Source: Hyphomicrobiales bacterium (GTDB lineage Bacteria > Pseudomonadota > Alphaproteobacteria > Rhizobiales > JALURZ01). From it: 13,282 bases of DNA. Below the pieces are notes generated by a model. It had not been told where the DNA came from and did no database searches. It saw only the letters and a program-made list of their open reading frames with translations. Shown piece after piece: positions 5,466 through 13,103 of the stretch. Every line of letters starts with the position of its first letter. Within the stretch, counting starts at the first letter, position 1. The stretch is from NCBI GenBank assembly GCA_027058735.1, contig JALURZ010000098.1:1-13282 (forward strand), read 5' to 3'. The position numbers were made by a program, and so were the translations under genes.

Positions 5466-7109
5466 CTATGGCGAGGCCACTTTTCCGCCGCCCCTCGACA
5501 GGCGGATTTTCACGATCATCGCAAGACCGGCGGCCAGCGCCAGCAGGATTGCGAAAATCCGGTCGCGGTAGCGCACATAGACCGTCGGCGGCAACGCTTC
5601 GGGCAGCGGGCCATCGATGACGCCCGCCGAACCCAGCGGCAGCGAGCGCAGCAGCCGCCCGTAGGGGTCGATGATTGCCGATATGCCGGTATTGGCGGCG
5701 CGCACCACCGGCAATCCTTCCTCGATTGCGCGCATGCGGGCCTGTTGAAGATGCTGATAGGGGCCGGCGGAATTCCCGAACCAGCCATCATTGGTCACGT
5801 TCAAGATCCAGCCCGGCCGCTCGCGCGGATCGGTTACCGCGGCCGGGAAAATGATCTCATAGCAGATGAGCGGACTGACCTTTGGCGCGTTGGCCACCGC
5901 CATGGTGCGCGGGCCCGGACCGGTCGCAAAGCTCAAGGGCACGGTTACGAGACGTCTGAACCCGAATCGCTCGAGCGTTTCCTCAAACGGCAGATATTCG
6001 CCGAACGGCACCAGGTGAAACTTGTCGTAGGCGCTGCGCACGGCGCCGGTTCCATCGATCTGAAGGATCGAATTATAGACGGAGACGGATCGCGTCGCCG
6101 TCTGTGTCGCAGCCGTGACCTCGCGCCTGAGGCTGCCGGTCAACAATGTCACCCGGTCAGGCAGCAGGGCGGCGATGGCCGCCAGGGCGTCGCGCTGTTC
6201 GGCCAGGAACATGGGCAGCGCGGTTTCCGGCCAGATCAGATGCGTGATGTCGGCGACGCCGCTCGTTTCGGGCGATGTCGCCTTGTTTGAAAGCTCCAGA
6301 TAGCGCGCGAATATGGCGCTGCGGTTTTCGCGCTTCCATTTCTCGGCCTGGGCGATATTGGGCTGCACGATCCGCAGGCGGACATCGCCCACGGTGCCGG
6401 CGGGCGTGGCCAGACGCATCGATCCTGCCACCCACAGGCCCGCAAGCAGCGCAACCGCCAGCCCCGGCCCGGCCACCAAAGGCCAGCGCGAGGGCCAGCG
6501 CGTTCCCCCCGCGCCCAGCGCCAGCGCCGGCGCGCAGGCGGCCAGCACCGTGAGGAAACTCGCGCCATAAAGGCCGCCGAAGGCGGCGATCTGCGACCAT
6601 GCGTCCGACAGGCTCAAGGCGTATCCGGTGGTATTCCAGGGGAACCCGGTAAACAGATGCCCGCGCACCCATTCCAGTCCGCTCCAGGCCGCGCTCAACG
6701 CCAGCAGCCGCGATCCCCCCGGCGACCACAGAAGCTTGGCCGCAATGCCCGCCACGCCGGCGAACAGGCTCAGCCCCAGGGGCATGGCGACGACTGCCGC
6801 GGGCATCATCCAGGCGTAGATGTCGGCATCGACCAGAAACGCATTACCGATCCAGTACAGACCGGCGAGGAAATATCCAAAGCCGAACAGATAGGCGACC
6901 AGAAAGGCCTGTCCCAGTTGCGAGCGCAGCGGCGTGCCGCGATCGCCGATGCCGTCGATCAGCCATACCAGGACCGGAAAGGAGACGAATATGACGGGAA
7001 AGAAATTGAACGGCGCCATGGCCATCGCCAGCAACGCGCCCGCCAGAACCGCGACCAGCGCGCGCCGCCACCCCCAAAGGGTGATCACGCTTAAGGCCAG
7101 TTTGTGCAT
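5466..7109 (-). CDS. lnt: Apolipoprotein N-acyltransferase Lnt
   Basis: Inner-membrane enzyme that adds the third acyl chain to the N-terminal cysteine of lipoproteins. The 547 residues begin with several hydrophobic segments (about 15-50, 65-90, 98-125 and further to 230). A periplasmic nitrilase-type domain (about 243-500) follows, with a last membrane helix at 518-535. The catalytic triad is visible: Glu295 in LIWPETALPMF, Lys363 in YDKFHLVPFGEYLPF and Cys416 in PLICYEIIFP, with NVTNDGWFGNSAGPYQH (437-453) also conserved. The frame is open for 44 more codons upstream, but these reach back into corC and lack Lnt features. The ATG at 7107-7109 puts a typical basic, hydrophobic start (MHKLALSVITLWGWRR) first. 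It follows corC by 95 bp and may have its own promoter. Confidence 0.96.
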   Translation of the reverse strand: MHKLALSVITLWGWRRALVAVLAGALLAMAMAPFNFFPVIFVSFPVLVWLIDGIGDRGTPLRSQLGQAFLVAYLFGFGYFLAGLYWIGNAFLVDADIYAWMMPAAVVAMPLGLSLFAGVAGIAAKLLWSPGGSRLLALSAAWSGLEWVRGHLFTGFPWNTTGYALSLSDAWSQIAAFGGLYGASFLTVLAACAPALALGAGGTRWPSRWPLVAGPGLAVALLAGLWVAGSMRLATPAGTVGDVRLRIVQPNIAQAEKWKRENRSAIFARYLELSNKATSPETSGVADITHLIWPETALPMFLAEQRDALAAIAALLPDRVTLLTGSLRREVTAATQTATRSVSVYNSILQIDGTGAVRSAYDKFHLVPFGEYLPFEETLERFGFRRLVTVPLSFATGPGPRTMAVANAPKVSPLICYEIIFPAAVTDPRERPGWILNVTNDGWFGNSAGPYQHLQQARMRAIEEGLPVVRAANTGISAIIDPYGRLLRSLPLGSAGVIDGPLPEALPPTVYVRYRDRIFAILLALAAGLAMIVKIRLSRGGGKVASP

Positions 7110-7161
7110 GCGACCACGCAGGGGACCATCGGCTTGCAGAAAGTGCGAATCAGTGCACGAC

Positions 7162-7170
7162 CCTATAGCA
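7162..7170 (-). promoter_or_regulatory. Possible extended -10 promoter for lnt
   Basis: The minus strand reads TGCTATAGG, an extended -10 form (TGn followed by TATAGG). The nearest -35-like TTGACG, inside the corC hairpin, is 22 bp away, too far for a normal pair. The palindrome CTGCATGCAG (7179-7188) lies between them. A start near 7155 would support the lnt start at 7109 and exclude the longer open frame. Confidence 0.3.
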
Positions 7171-7187
7171 AATCGCTCCTGCATGCA

Positions 7188-7203
7188 GCCGTCAAAAGAC
7201 GGC
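7188..7203 (-). promoter_or_regulatory. Hairpin just after the corC stop
   Basis: GCCGTC-TTTT-GACGGC is a perfect 6-bp stem with a 4-nt loop beginning one nucleotide after the corC TAG. No T tract follows, so it does not qualify as an intrinsic terminator. It may protect the mRNA 3' end or reduce readthrough into lnt. Confidence 0.45.
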
Positions 7204-7204
7204 G

Positions 7205-8206
7205 CTACGATTTGGACCGCGACCCGTTGAGATGAATGCACAACTGCTTGATGCGGCGCGGATCGGCTTCGAGAACCTCGAATTCGATGCCGCTGGCATG
7301 GCGGATCAGTTCACCGCGCACGGGCACGCGCCCGACCAGGGAAAAAACCAGACCCCCCAGGGTATCCACATCTTCATCGCGCTCATCGGGCAGCAGGTCG
7401 ATCTTGAGCAGCGCCTCCAGTTCCTCGACCGGCGCACGCGCGTCAGCCAGATAGTCGCCATCCCTGGCTTCGATCATCGGCCGGTCGGGCCTGTCGTGTT
7501 CGTCCTCGATCTCGCCGACAATCTCCTCGACCAGATCCTCGATGGAGACCAGCCCGTCGGTGCCGCCATATTCATCGACCACAATCGCCAGATGAATGCG
7601 GGTCGATTGCATTTTGACCAGCAGATCGACCGCCGGCATGGAGGGGGGAACGAACAGGATATCGCGCATGATCGAGGCATCGCGCAGCCGCGTCTTCAGT
7701 CCGTTGGCGCGCACCGCGCTGGCGGTTTTGCCGGCGCCGTTCTTGGCTTTGCCGGAAGGCTTTTTCGCCGTGCCCTTTTTTTCCGCCAGTTCGCTCAGCC
7801 ACGGCAGCAGGTCCTTGATGTGAAGCATGCCCAGCGGATCATCGAGCGTGTCGCGGTAGACGGGCAGGCGCGAGTGGCCGGCCTCCTCAAAAAGCGTCAG
7901 CAACTCGCCGATCCGGGCGTCTTCGCTGACCGCGCTGATATCGGCGCGCGGCACCATGACATCATCGACGCGCAAAGAGGCGAACTCAAGAATATTGAGC
8001 AGCATGGTGCGCTCTTCGGGCCCGATGTCCTCCGATACCGCATCGTGCTGTTCGATGACGTCTTCCAGGCTTTCGCGCAGGGTTCCATCCGGGTTGTTGC
8101 CAAAAGCGTGAAGCAGGCGCGCCCAGGCCCGCGCGATCAGGGATTTCGGCGCAGGCGCGCCCGCCGTTTGCAGCGCCGCGCCCGGTGATTGTCCGGTTTG
8201 CGTCAT
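7205..8206 (-). CDS. corC: CorC/TlyC-family protein with paired CBS domains
   Basis: Member of the CorC/HlyC family (often called hemolysin or magnesium-cobalt efflux protein), whose exact function is unsettled. The 333 residues lack the DUF21 membrane domain, so this is the soluble form. Two CBS domains lie at about 80-135 (VMVPRADISAVSED, HSRLPVYRD) and 180-235 (ILFVPPSMPAVDLL, VVDEYGGTDGLVSIEDLVEE). A CorC_HlyC C-terminal domain covers about 250-328. Between the CBS domains is a Lys/Ala/Gly-rich insert (about 138-175), a feature I recall from rhizobial homologues. The ATG at 8204-8206 is 21 bp after ybeY, with a purine run (GGGGAGGG) rather far upstream. The ybeY-corC-lnt order is widely conserved in Proteobacteria. 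Confidence 0.93.
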   Translation of the reverse strand: MTQTGQSPGAALQTAGAPAPKSLIARAWARLLHAFGNNPDGTLRESLEDVIEQHDAVSEDIGPEERTMLLNILEFASLRVDDVMVPRADISAVSEDARIGELLTLFEEAGHSRLPVYRDTLDDPLGMLHIKDLLPWLSELAEKKGTAKKPSGKAKNGAGKTASAVRANGLKTRLRDASIMRDILFVPPSMPAVDLLVKMQSTRIHLAIVVDEYGGTDGLVSIEDLVEEIVGEIEDEHDRPDRPMIEARDGDYLADARAPVEELEALLKIDLLPDERDEDVDTLGGLVFSLVGRVPVRGELIRHASGIEFEVLEADPRRIKQLCIHLNGSRSKS

Positions 8207-8227
8207 CGTTTGTGACCAGCCCTCCCC

Positions 8228-8770
8228 TCAAGGTTCATCGGTGTCGGCCCGCAGTATCGCATCATAAGGATCAGGAATTCCTAATGCGGCGAGAATTTGG
8301 CGCTCCAGGCCCCGCATCTCGTTTTCTTCGCCCGCCGTTCGATGGTCATAGTCCAGCAGATGCAGGATTCCATGGGCAACCATGTGGGCGGCGTGATCGC
8401 GGACCGGCTTGCCCTGGGCCTGCGCTTCGCCTGCGATCGTTTCGCGCGCCAGCACGACATCGCCCAGTGCGCGGCGTGCGCCGGGCGGCTGCTCCGGCAG
8501 CGGCGTCTGGGCGAATGAGAGCACGTTGGTGGGTCCCTCGATGTTGCGATAGGTGCGGTTCAGCCTCACCATCTCCTCATCGCTGACCAGCGCAATGCTC
8601 ACTTCAAATCCCCGGCCGCGCGGTTCGCCCGCCACCTGCAGGGCCCTGACCGCCACATCTTGAAGGGTCGCCAGAAGGCTGCCGACCGCAAGCCAGCGCT
8701 CATCCTTGACGGTGAGGTCGATCTGATGGCGCGCATCGCCGCTGCTTTCGGTGGTCGGGACGGCGTTCAT
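8228..8770 (-). CDS. ybeY: Endoribonuclease / rRNA maturation factor YbeY
   Basis: Zinc-dependent RNase involved in 16S rRNA 3'-end processing and 70S ribosome quality control. The 180 residues contain EGPTNVLSFA (78-87), ALGDVVLARE (101-110) and the metal motif with His133, His137 and His143 in AHGILHLLDYDH (132-143). All three zinc ligands are present, but the usual Gly in the LLGYDH segment is Asp140 here. Length is slightly above the E. coli protein through an N-terminal extension of about 15 residues. The start ATG overlaps the phoH stop as ATGA, so translation is probably coupled. PhoH-YbeY pairing is a conserved operon arrangement. Confidence 0.97.
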   Translation of the reverse strand: MNAVPTTESSGDARHQIDLTVKDERWLAVGSLLATLQDVAVRALQVAGEPRGRGFEVSIALVSDEEMVRLNRTYRNIEGPTNVLSFAQTPLPEQPPGARRALGDVVLARETIAGEAQAQGKPVRDHAAHMVAHGILHLLDYDHRTAGEENEMRGLERQILAALGIPDPYDAILRADTDEP

Positions 8771-9828
8771 TTTTTTTCGCGAACACCGCTGGCTTTGCGC
8801 GTTTTTTCATTCTTTCGCGCATCGAACCTGTCATAGGCCCTGACGATCTCGGTAACCAGGGTGGAGCGTACCACATCGGCGCTGCCGAAGGCGACATGGG
8901 TCACCTCCTCGATATGCCCGAGCATGGCCACGGCCTCGCTGAGACCCGGCGTCACGCCCGCGGGCAGGTCGGTCTGGGACAGATCGCCGGTGACCGCCAT
9001 GCGGCTGTTTTCCCCCAGTCTGGTCAGAAACATCCGCATCTGCATGGAGGTGCAGTTCTGGGCTTCATCGAGGATGATGAAGGCATGGGCCAGAGTGCGC
9101 CCGCGCATGAACGCGAGCGGCGCGATTTCGATGGTGCCGTCCTCAAGACCGCGGGCCACCCGGCTGGCGGGCAGGACATCGTAAAGCGCATCGAACAGGG
9201 GACGGAGATAGGGGTCGATTTTCTCGCGCAAATCGCCGGGCAGAAAGCCCAGTTGCTCGCCTGCCTCCACCGCCGGGCGCGACAGGATGATCCGGTCCAC
9301 CCGGCCTTCGTTGAGGGCATGGGCGGCCATTGCCACCGCCAGATAGGTCTTGCCGGTTCCCGCCGGTCCGGTTCCGAATGTCAGCGTGTTGGCGCGTAGC
9401 GCGTCGATATAGGTCCGTTGCGTTTGCGAGCGCGGCGAGATACTGCGCTTGCCGGTATTGATGGCGCCGGAATCGCGCGCCGTGCCCTGGGCGCTGCTGC
9501 TGTCCGGCACCGTCGCCATGCGCACTGCCCCCGCCAATTCGCCCTGGTCGATTTCGCCACCGTCCTCGAGCCGGCGGTAGAGATGCCGCAGCGCCTGCTC
9601 GGCAATTCTGCGCTCGCCCGCCGCCCCTGCAATGACCACGTGATTGCCCCGCGATGTCATCTCCACGCCCAGCGCATCCTCGATGACCGCGAGATTGCGG
9701 TCATGTTCGCCAAACAGGGCCGGCAGAAGCCGGTTGTCGTCGAAAGTTATGGTGTGCTGGCTGTTTTGTTTCGGCTTGCGGGCGCGGTTGTTCTTCTTGC
9801 GGCCATTGGCTTTGCGCGGCGTGTTCAA
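8767..9828 (-). CDS. phoH: PhoH-family ATPase (YbeZ type)
   Basis: P-loop ATPase of the PhoH/YbeZ family, thought to assist RNA processing with YbeY. The 353 residues show the start of the conserved region at ITFDDNRLLPALFGEHD (27-43), Walker A GPAGTGKT (154-161), SRPAVEAGEQLGFLPGD (183-199), Walker B IILDEAQN (251-258) and AVTGDLSQTDLP (278-289). The first 22 residues are strongly basic and low in complexity. The only start near the conserved region is a TTG (9826-9828). It overlaps the miaB TGA as TTGA and has GGAG 9 nt upstream; the next in-frame ATG would remove conserved sequence. The gene is coupled at both ends, to miaB and to ybeY. Confidence 0.95.
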   Translation of the reverse strand: MNTPRKANGRKKNNRARKPKQNSQHTITFDDNRLLPALFGEHDRNLAVIEDALGVEMTSRGNHVVIAGAAGERRIAEQALRHLYRRLEDGGEIDQGELAGAVRMATVPDSSSAQGTARDSGAINTGKRSISPRSQTQRTYIDALRANTLTFGTGPAGTGKTYLAVAMAAHALNEGRVDRIILSRPAVEAGEQLGFLPGDLREKIDPYLRPLFDALYDVLPASRVARGLEDGTIEIAPLAFMRGRTLAHAFIILDEAQNCTSMQMRMFLTRLGENSRMAVTGDLSQTDLPAGVTPGLSEAVAMLGHIEEVTHVAFGSADVVRSTLVTEIVRAYDRFDARKNEKTRKASGVREKK

Positions 9829-11219
9829 ATCTGCTGGCTCCGATCACCCGCCGCGCGCTGCAAGGCGGCGCTGGTCCCGCCGCCGCCCTGGTCCAGATGT
9901 CCTGACAGGGAATTGGGATGGATTCCGGTAATTTCAACCCCGGCGATGGTTCCCAGCCGGTCCTCATTCGCCATCACGTGAACCGCCTGCAGATAGGGCG
10001 AACGGCCGACCAGCTGGCCCGGCTCGCGTCCGCGGCGCTCAAACAGCACCTCCACACGCCGCCCCATGCAGGCCTCGTTGAAGGCGCGCTGCTGCGCCGA
10101 CAGCGCGGACTGGAGCGCTTCGAGACGTTCCGCCTTGAGGGTATCGGGCACCTGGCCGGGCAGGTCCGCCGCGGGGGTTCCGGGCCGCGGCGAAAATTTG
10201 AACGAATAGCTCTGCGCGAAGGTCACGGTGTTCACCAGTTGCAGGGTGGCATCGAAATCCGCATCGCTTTCGCCGGGAAACCCGACGATGAAATCCGATG
10301 ACAAGGCGATATCGTTCCGGCTTGCGCGCAGGCGTTCGATGATGGCGATATAGTCGCTGGCGGTGTGCTTGCGGTTCATCGCCCTCAATATGGCGTCGCT
10401 GCCCGATTGAACCGGCAAATGCAGACAGGGCATGACCTCTTCGACCTCACGGTGGACGGCGATGAGTTCATCGCTCATGTCGCGGGGGTGGCTGGTGGTA
10501 TAGCGCAGCCGGTCCAGCCCGCTGATCCGCGCCAGCATGCGCAGCAGCCCGGCCAGCCCCCACGCGGCGCCGTCAGGCCCCGCGCCGTGATAGGCATTCA
10601 CATTCTGCCCCAGCAGCGTGATTTCGCGCACCCCCGCCTCCACAAGCCGTTCGGCCTCGCGGCGGACATGGTCCACGGGCCGGGACGCTTCGCTGCCGCG
10701 CGTGTAGGGCACGACGCAGAAGGTGCAGAATTTATCGCACCCTTCCTGAACACTCAAAAATGCGGCCGGGCCGCGCGCGCGTGTGTGGCCGCGCGGCGCC
10801 GGCGCCATGTGATCGAATTTGCTTTCTGCGGGAAACTCGGTGTCGATCAGCGGCCCGGCGCCCTGTTCGATCCGGCGCAGCAGGTCGGGCAGGCGGTGAT
10901 AGGTCTGGGGCCCGAACACCAGATCGATGGCCGGCGCGCGCGCGATCATTTCAGCGCCTTCCGCCTGGGCCACGCAGCCCGCGACAGCGATAACCGCGCC
11001 GGCGTCCCTGAACGGCTTCAGCCGGCCGATCTCGGAATAGACCTTTTCGGCCGCCTTCTCGCGAATGTGGCAGGTATTGAGAACGATGAGGTCGGCGCGC
11101 TCAGGGGTTGCCGCCGCGACATAGCCATGGGACGCCAATATGTCGGCCATGCGGCGCGAATCGTAGACATTCATCTGGCAGCCGAAGGTTTTGATATAGA
11201 GGGTCTTTGCACCTCGCAT
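9825..11219 (-). CDS. miaB: tRNA-2-methylthio-N6-dimethylallyladenosine synthase MiaB
   Basis: Radical-SAM methylthiotransferase that converts i6A37 to ms2i6A37 in tRNAs, using two [4Fe-4S] clusters. The 464 residues show the UPF0004 domain with three cluster cysteines (Cys14 in TFGCQMN, Cys50 in NTCHIRE, Cys82 in AGCVAQ). The radical-SAM triad Cys161, Cys165, Cys168 lies in EGCDKFCTFCVVPYTRG, followed by SSDFIVGFPGE and SFKFSPRPGTPA, then a C-terminal TRAM domain (about 385-445). A 15-20 residue Gly/Gln-rich tail ends the protein. The ATG at 11217-11219 is 29 bp after the acyltransferase gene, with no strong ribosome site. Its stop overlaps the phoH start. Confidence 0.97.
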   Translation of the reverse strand: MRGAKTLYIKTFGCQMNVYDSRRMADILASHGYVAAATPERADLIVLNTCHIREKAAEKVYSEIGRLKPFRDAGAVIAVAGCVAQAEGAEMIARAPAIDLVFGPQTYHRLPDLLRRIEQGAGPLIDTEFPAESKFDHMAPAPRGHTRARGPAAFLSVQEGCDKFCTFCVVPYTRGSEASRPVDHVRREAERLVEAGVREITLLGQNVNAYHGAGPDGAAWGLAGLLRMLARISGLDRLRYTTSHPRDMSDELIAVHREVEEVMPCLHLPVQSGSDAILRAMNRKHTASDYIAIIERLRASRNDIALSSDFIVGFPGESDADFDATLQLVNTVTFAQSYSFKFSPRPGTPAADLPGQVPDTLKAERLEALQSALSAQQRAFNEACMGRRVEVLFERRGREPGQLVGRSPYLQAVHVMANEDRLGTIAGVEITGIHPNSLSGHLDQGGGGTSAALQRAAGDRSQQI

Positions 11220-11248
11220 GGGTCGGCGGGTCCTGTGTCCTGGGCGTG

Positions 11249-12139
11249 TCAGCGCTCATCACCATCACGGCTTGCCGGTTTGGTCAATACGCCGGTGAGC
11301 GCTTCGGCCATGCCGTGTCTTATGCGTTGCTCGCAATATTGCGCCAGCGCCTTGCGGTTTCCAAACTCATCCAGGGTTACCGGATCGTGAAATTCGACCG
11401 TTACATCGACGGCTCCCACTTTGATCGCCTCCCAGATATGGGGCAGGATCTGCATATCGCCATACCAGGCGAAATACGGCCTGTTGCGCCGCCCCATGGG
11501 AAGCCCGTTGAGCCGCGTATAGGCCAAAGTGACCGGCTGCACGGCGACCGGCCCAGGGTCGCTGCCCGCCGGGCCCGGCAAGCTCATCTCGGCAGCACCC
11601 ATCAGGGCGGAGCGGAACGGCAGCACCCGGTTGCCGTCGCTGCTGGTGCCTTCGGGAAAAAGCACAAGAACATCACCGCCCGCCAGACGCTTTTGCATGT
11701 CGGCCATGAAGCGCCCGGTGGCGCTGCGTTTTTCCCGGTCAACGAACAGACATCTCTGAAGCCGGGCAAGCAGGCCGAACAGTGCCCAGCCCGCAACTTC
11801 CTTTTTGGCGATGAAGGATACCGGGGCAAGGGCGCTCATGACCGGAATATCGAGCCAGGAGACATGGTTGGCGACGATCAGGTGCGCGGCATCGAGATTT
11901 TCGGCACCCTTGCGGGTGATTTTCACCCCCAGAATGCGGCACACCAGCATGTGATAGCGGACCGGCAGCCGTTTTGACAGCCGGCGCGATACCCGCAGCA
12001 GAACAGCCTGAACCGGGATCAGGGCGGCGGTCAGCAGGCCGAGCGCGCCGACGATAGCGAGCGCGCGAAAGGGAACGCGCGCGCCTTCCGTCTCCAGGTT
12101 CGGGTTGGACTTGGCCGTGCTGACGACACCGGGCGGCAT
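11249..12139 (-). CDS. PlsC-family lysophospholipid / lyso-ornithine lipid acyltransferase
   Basis: Membrane-associated acyltransferase transferring an acyl chain to a lysolipid, either 1-acylglycerol-3-phosphate or lyso-ornithine lipid. The 296 residues have an N-terminal hydrophobic segment (about 26-48), the catalytic NHVSWLD (91-97, NHx4D), block II FVDREKRS (132-139) and the substrate-binding FPEGTSSDGN (161-170). Conserved QPVTLAY lies at 201-207. The position between fur and miaB matches rhizobial olsA, which makes ornithine lipid, but the partner olsB is not in the window, so the lipid substrate remains open. The ATG at 12137-12139 lies 14 bp after fur with no clear ribosome site, so a later start is possible. 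Confidence 0.9.
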   Translation of the reverse strand: MPPGVVSTAKSNPNLETEGARVPFRALAIVGALGLLTAALIPVQAVLLRVSRRLSKRLPVRYHMLVCRILGVKITRKGAENLDAAHLIVANHVSWLDIPVMSALAPVSFIAKKEVAGWALFGLLARLQRCLFVDREKRSATGRFMADMQKRLAGGDVLVLFPEGTSSDGNRVLPFRSALMGAAEMSLPGPAGSDPGPVAVQPVTLAYTRLNGLPMGRRNRPYFAWYGDMQILPHIWEAIKVGAVDVTVEFHDPVTLDEFGNRKALAQYCEQRIRHGMAEALTGVLTKPASRDGDER

Positions 12140-12153
12140 GATGGCGGATCTGG

Positions 12154-12612
12154 CTACTGCTTGTTTTTCTTCAAGGGCATGCCATAGAGCTCGAGGCGAT
12201 GATCGACAAGATCATAGCCCAGTTCGCGGGCGATCACACGCTGCAACTGCTCGATCTCTTCATTGGTGAACTCGATGACCTTGCCCGATTGCAGGTCGAT
12301 CAGGTGATCGTGGTGATCATCGCTCACCTGCTCATAACGCGACCGCCCGTCGCGAAAATCGTGGCGTTCGAGAATGCCCGCCTCCTCGAAAAGGCGGACC
12401 GTGCGGTAAACGGTGGCAATCGAGATGCGCGCGTCATGCACGCTGGCGCGGCGGTACACCTCTTCGACATCGGGATGATCGTCGGCGTTGGAGAGCACCT
12501 TGGCGATAATCCGCCGCTGGTCGGTCATGCGCATGTTTTTCTCGATGCACAGCCGTTCAAGCCTGCACAGGGGTGCATCCGGTGCACATAGCGGGTCGCC
12601 TTGATCGCTCAT
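12154..12612 (-). CDS. fur: Fur-family metal-responsive repressor (Fur/Mur type)
   Basis: Metal-dependent DNA-binding repressor of iron or manganese genes; in many Alphaproteobacteria the orthologue (Mur) responds to manganese. The 152 residues show MRMTDQRRIIAKVL (27-40), a winged helix with ISIATVYRTVRLFEEAGI (63-80) and likely metal ligands His46, His84, Glu94, His100, His101, Asp102, His103 and Glu114. The CxxC zinc pair of E. coli Fur is missing (DLQSGKVIEF here), while Cys9, Cys16 and Cys22 cluster at the N-terminus. I use the ATG at 12610-12612, which overlaps the rimI stop as ATGA. The longer open frame to 12861 runs inside rimI in another frame and lacks homology. Whether it senses Fe or Mn cannot be told from this window. 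Confidence 0.94.
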   Translation of the reverse strand: MSDQGDPLCAPDAPLCRLERLCIEKNMRMTDQRRIIAKVLSNADDHPDVEEVYRRASVHDARISIATVYRTVRLFEEAGILERHDFRDGRSRYEQVSDDHHDHLIDLQSGKVIEFTNEEIEQLQRVIARELGYDLVDHRLELYGMPLKKNKQ

Positions 12613-13103
12613 GTTCTGTGCCGTGCCATCGTGCAGTGGGGCACCAACCGGTGGCGCATGACAATCGCGGTTCGCGCTCTCCCCGAGCCTGGATAGTATC
12701 CCGGGCGTCGTCCGGCCACGTCGAATCCGTTCTTGCGATAGCACCCTAGCGCCGAACTGTCGGTCTCGGCAACTTCCAGAAAGACGTTTTTTGCGCCATC
12801 GCGCGCCAGTGCGCCCGAGGCGACGTTTATCAGGCGGGTGCCGATTCCCTGGCGGCGCCACCGGGGCAGGACGCCGAGGGCGTAGATTTCCGCCTCATCC
12901 AGCACCCGCTGGGCAAACAGCAGGCCGATTTCGCGCTCCGCCCTGGCGGCGATGAAGGCATATGCGCCATCGCGCGCCAGCAGGCGGGCGAACTCCGCCT
13001 GCGACCATGCCGTCTCGAAACAGCGCCGGTGCAGCGTCGCCAGAATGGCGGCAGCCCGGGCGCCGCAATTCGCGATATCGGCGATTTTGACCGGTGGCGT
13101 CAT
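12609..13103 (-). CDS. rimI: Ribosomal protein S18 alanine N-acetyltransferase RimI (GNAT)
   Basis: GNAT acetyltransferase of the RimI family, expected to acetylate the N-terminus of ribosomal protein S18. The 164 residues show an N-terminal HRRCFETAWSQAEFARLL (25-42), the acetyl-CoA motif A ALGVLPRWRRQGIGTRLI (75-92) with RRQGIG (83-88), and motif B EVAETDSSALGCYRKNGF (110-127) with conserved Tyr122. A GRRPGYYP segment (131-138) follows. A 10-residue tail extends past the core. The ATG at 13101-13103 overlaps the tsaB stop as ATGA, and its own stop overlaps the fur start. The tsaB-rimI adjacency supports RimI over a generic acetyltransferase. Confidence 0.93.
   Translation of the reverse strand: MTPPVKIADIANCGARAAAILATLHRRCFETAWSQAEFARLLARDGAYAFIAARAEREIGLLFAQRVLDEAEIYALGVLPRWRRQGIGTRLINVASGALARDGAKNVFLEVAETDSSALGCYRKNGFDVAGRRPGYYPGSGRARTAIVMRHRLVPHCTMARHRT

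Noticed and set aside
7110..7241. 44-residue N-terminal extension of Lnt
   Set aside because: Overlaps the end of corC, contains a hairpin and possible promoter, and lacks Lnt sequence; the start at 7109 gives a normal N-terminus.
7232..8188. Long plus-strand open frame opposite corC, and similar ones at 4649-5620 and 10365-11390
   Set aside because: Mirror frames of corC, of the metK/XRE/lnt region and of miaB. Composition is Arg/His/Gln/Gly-rich without motifs, and no ribosome site or promoter was seen.
12613..12861. 83-residue N-terminal extension of Fur
   Set aside because: It lies wholly within rimI in another frame and is Arg-rich with no homology; the ATGA overlap gives a normal-length Fur.
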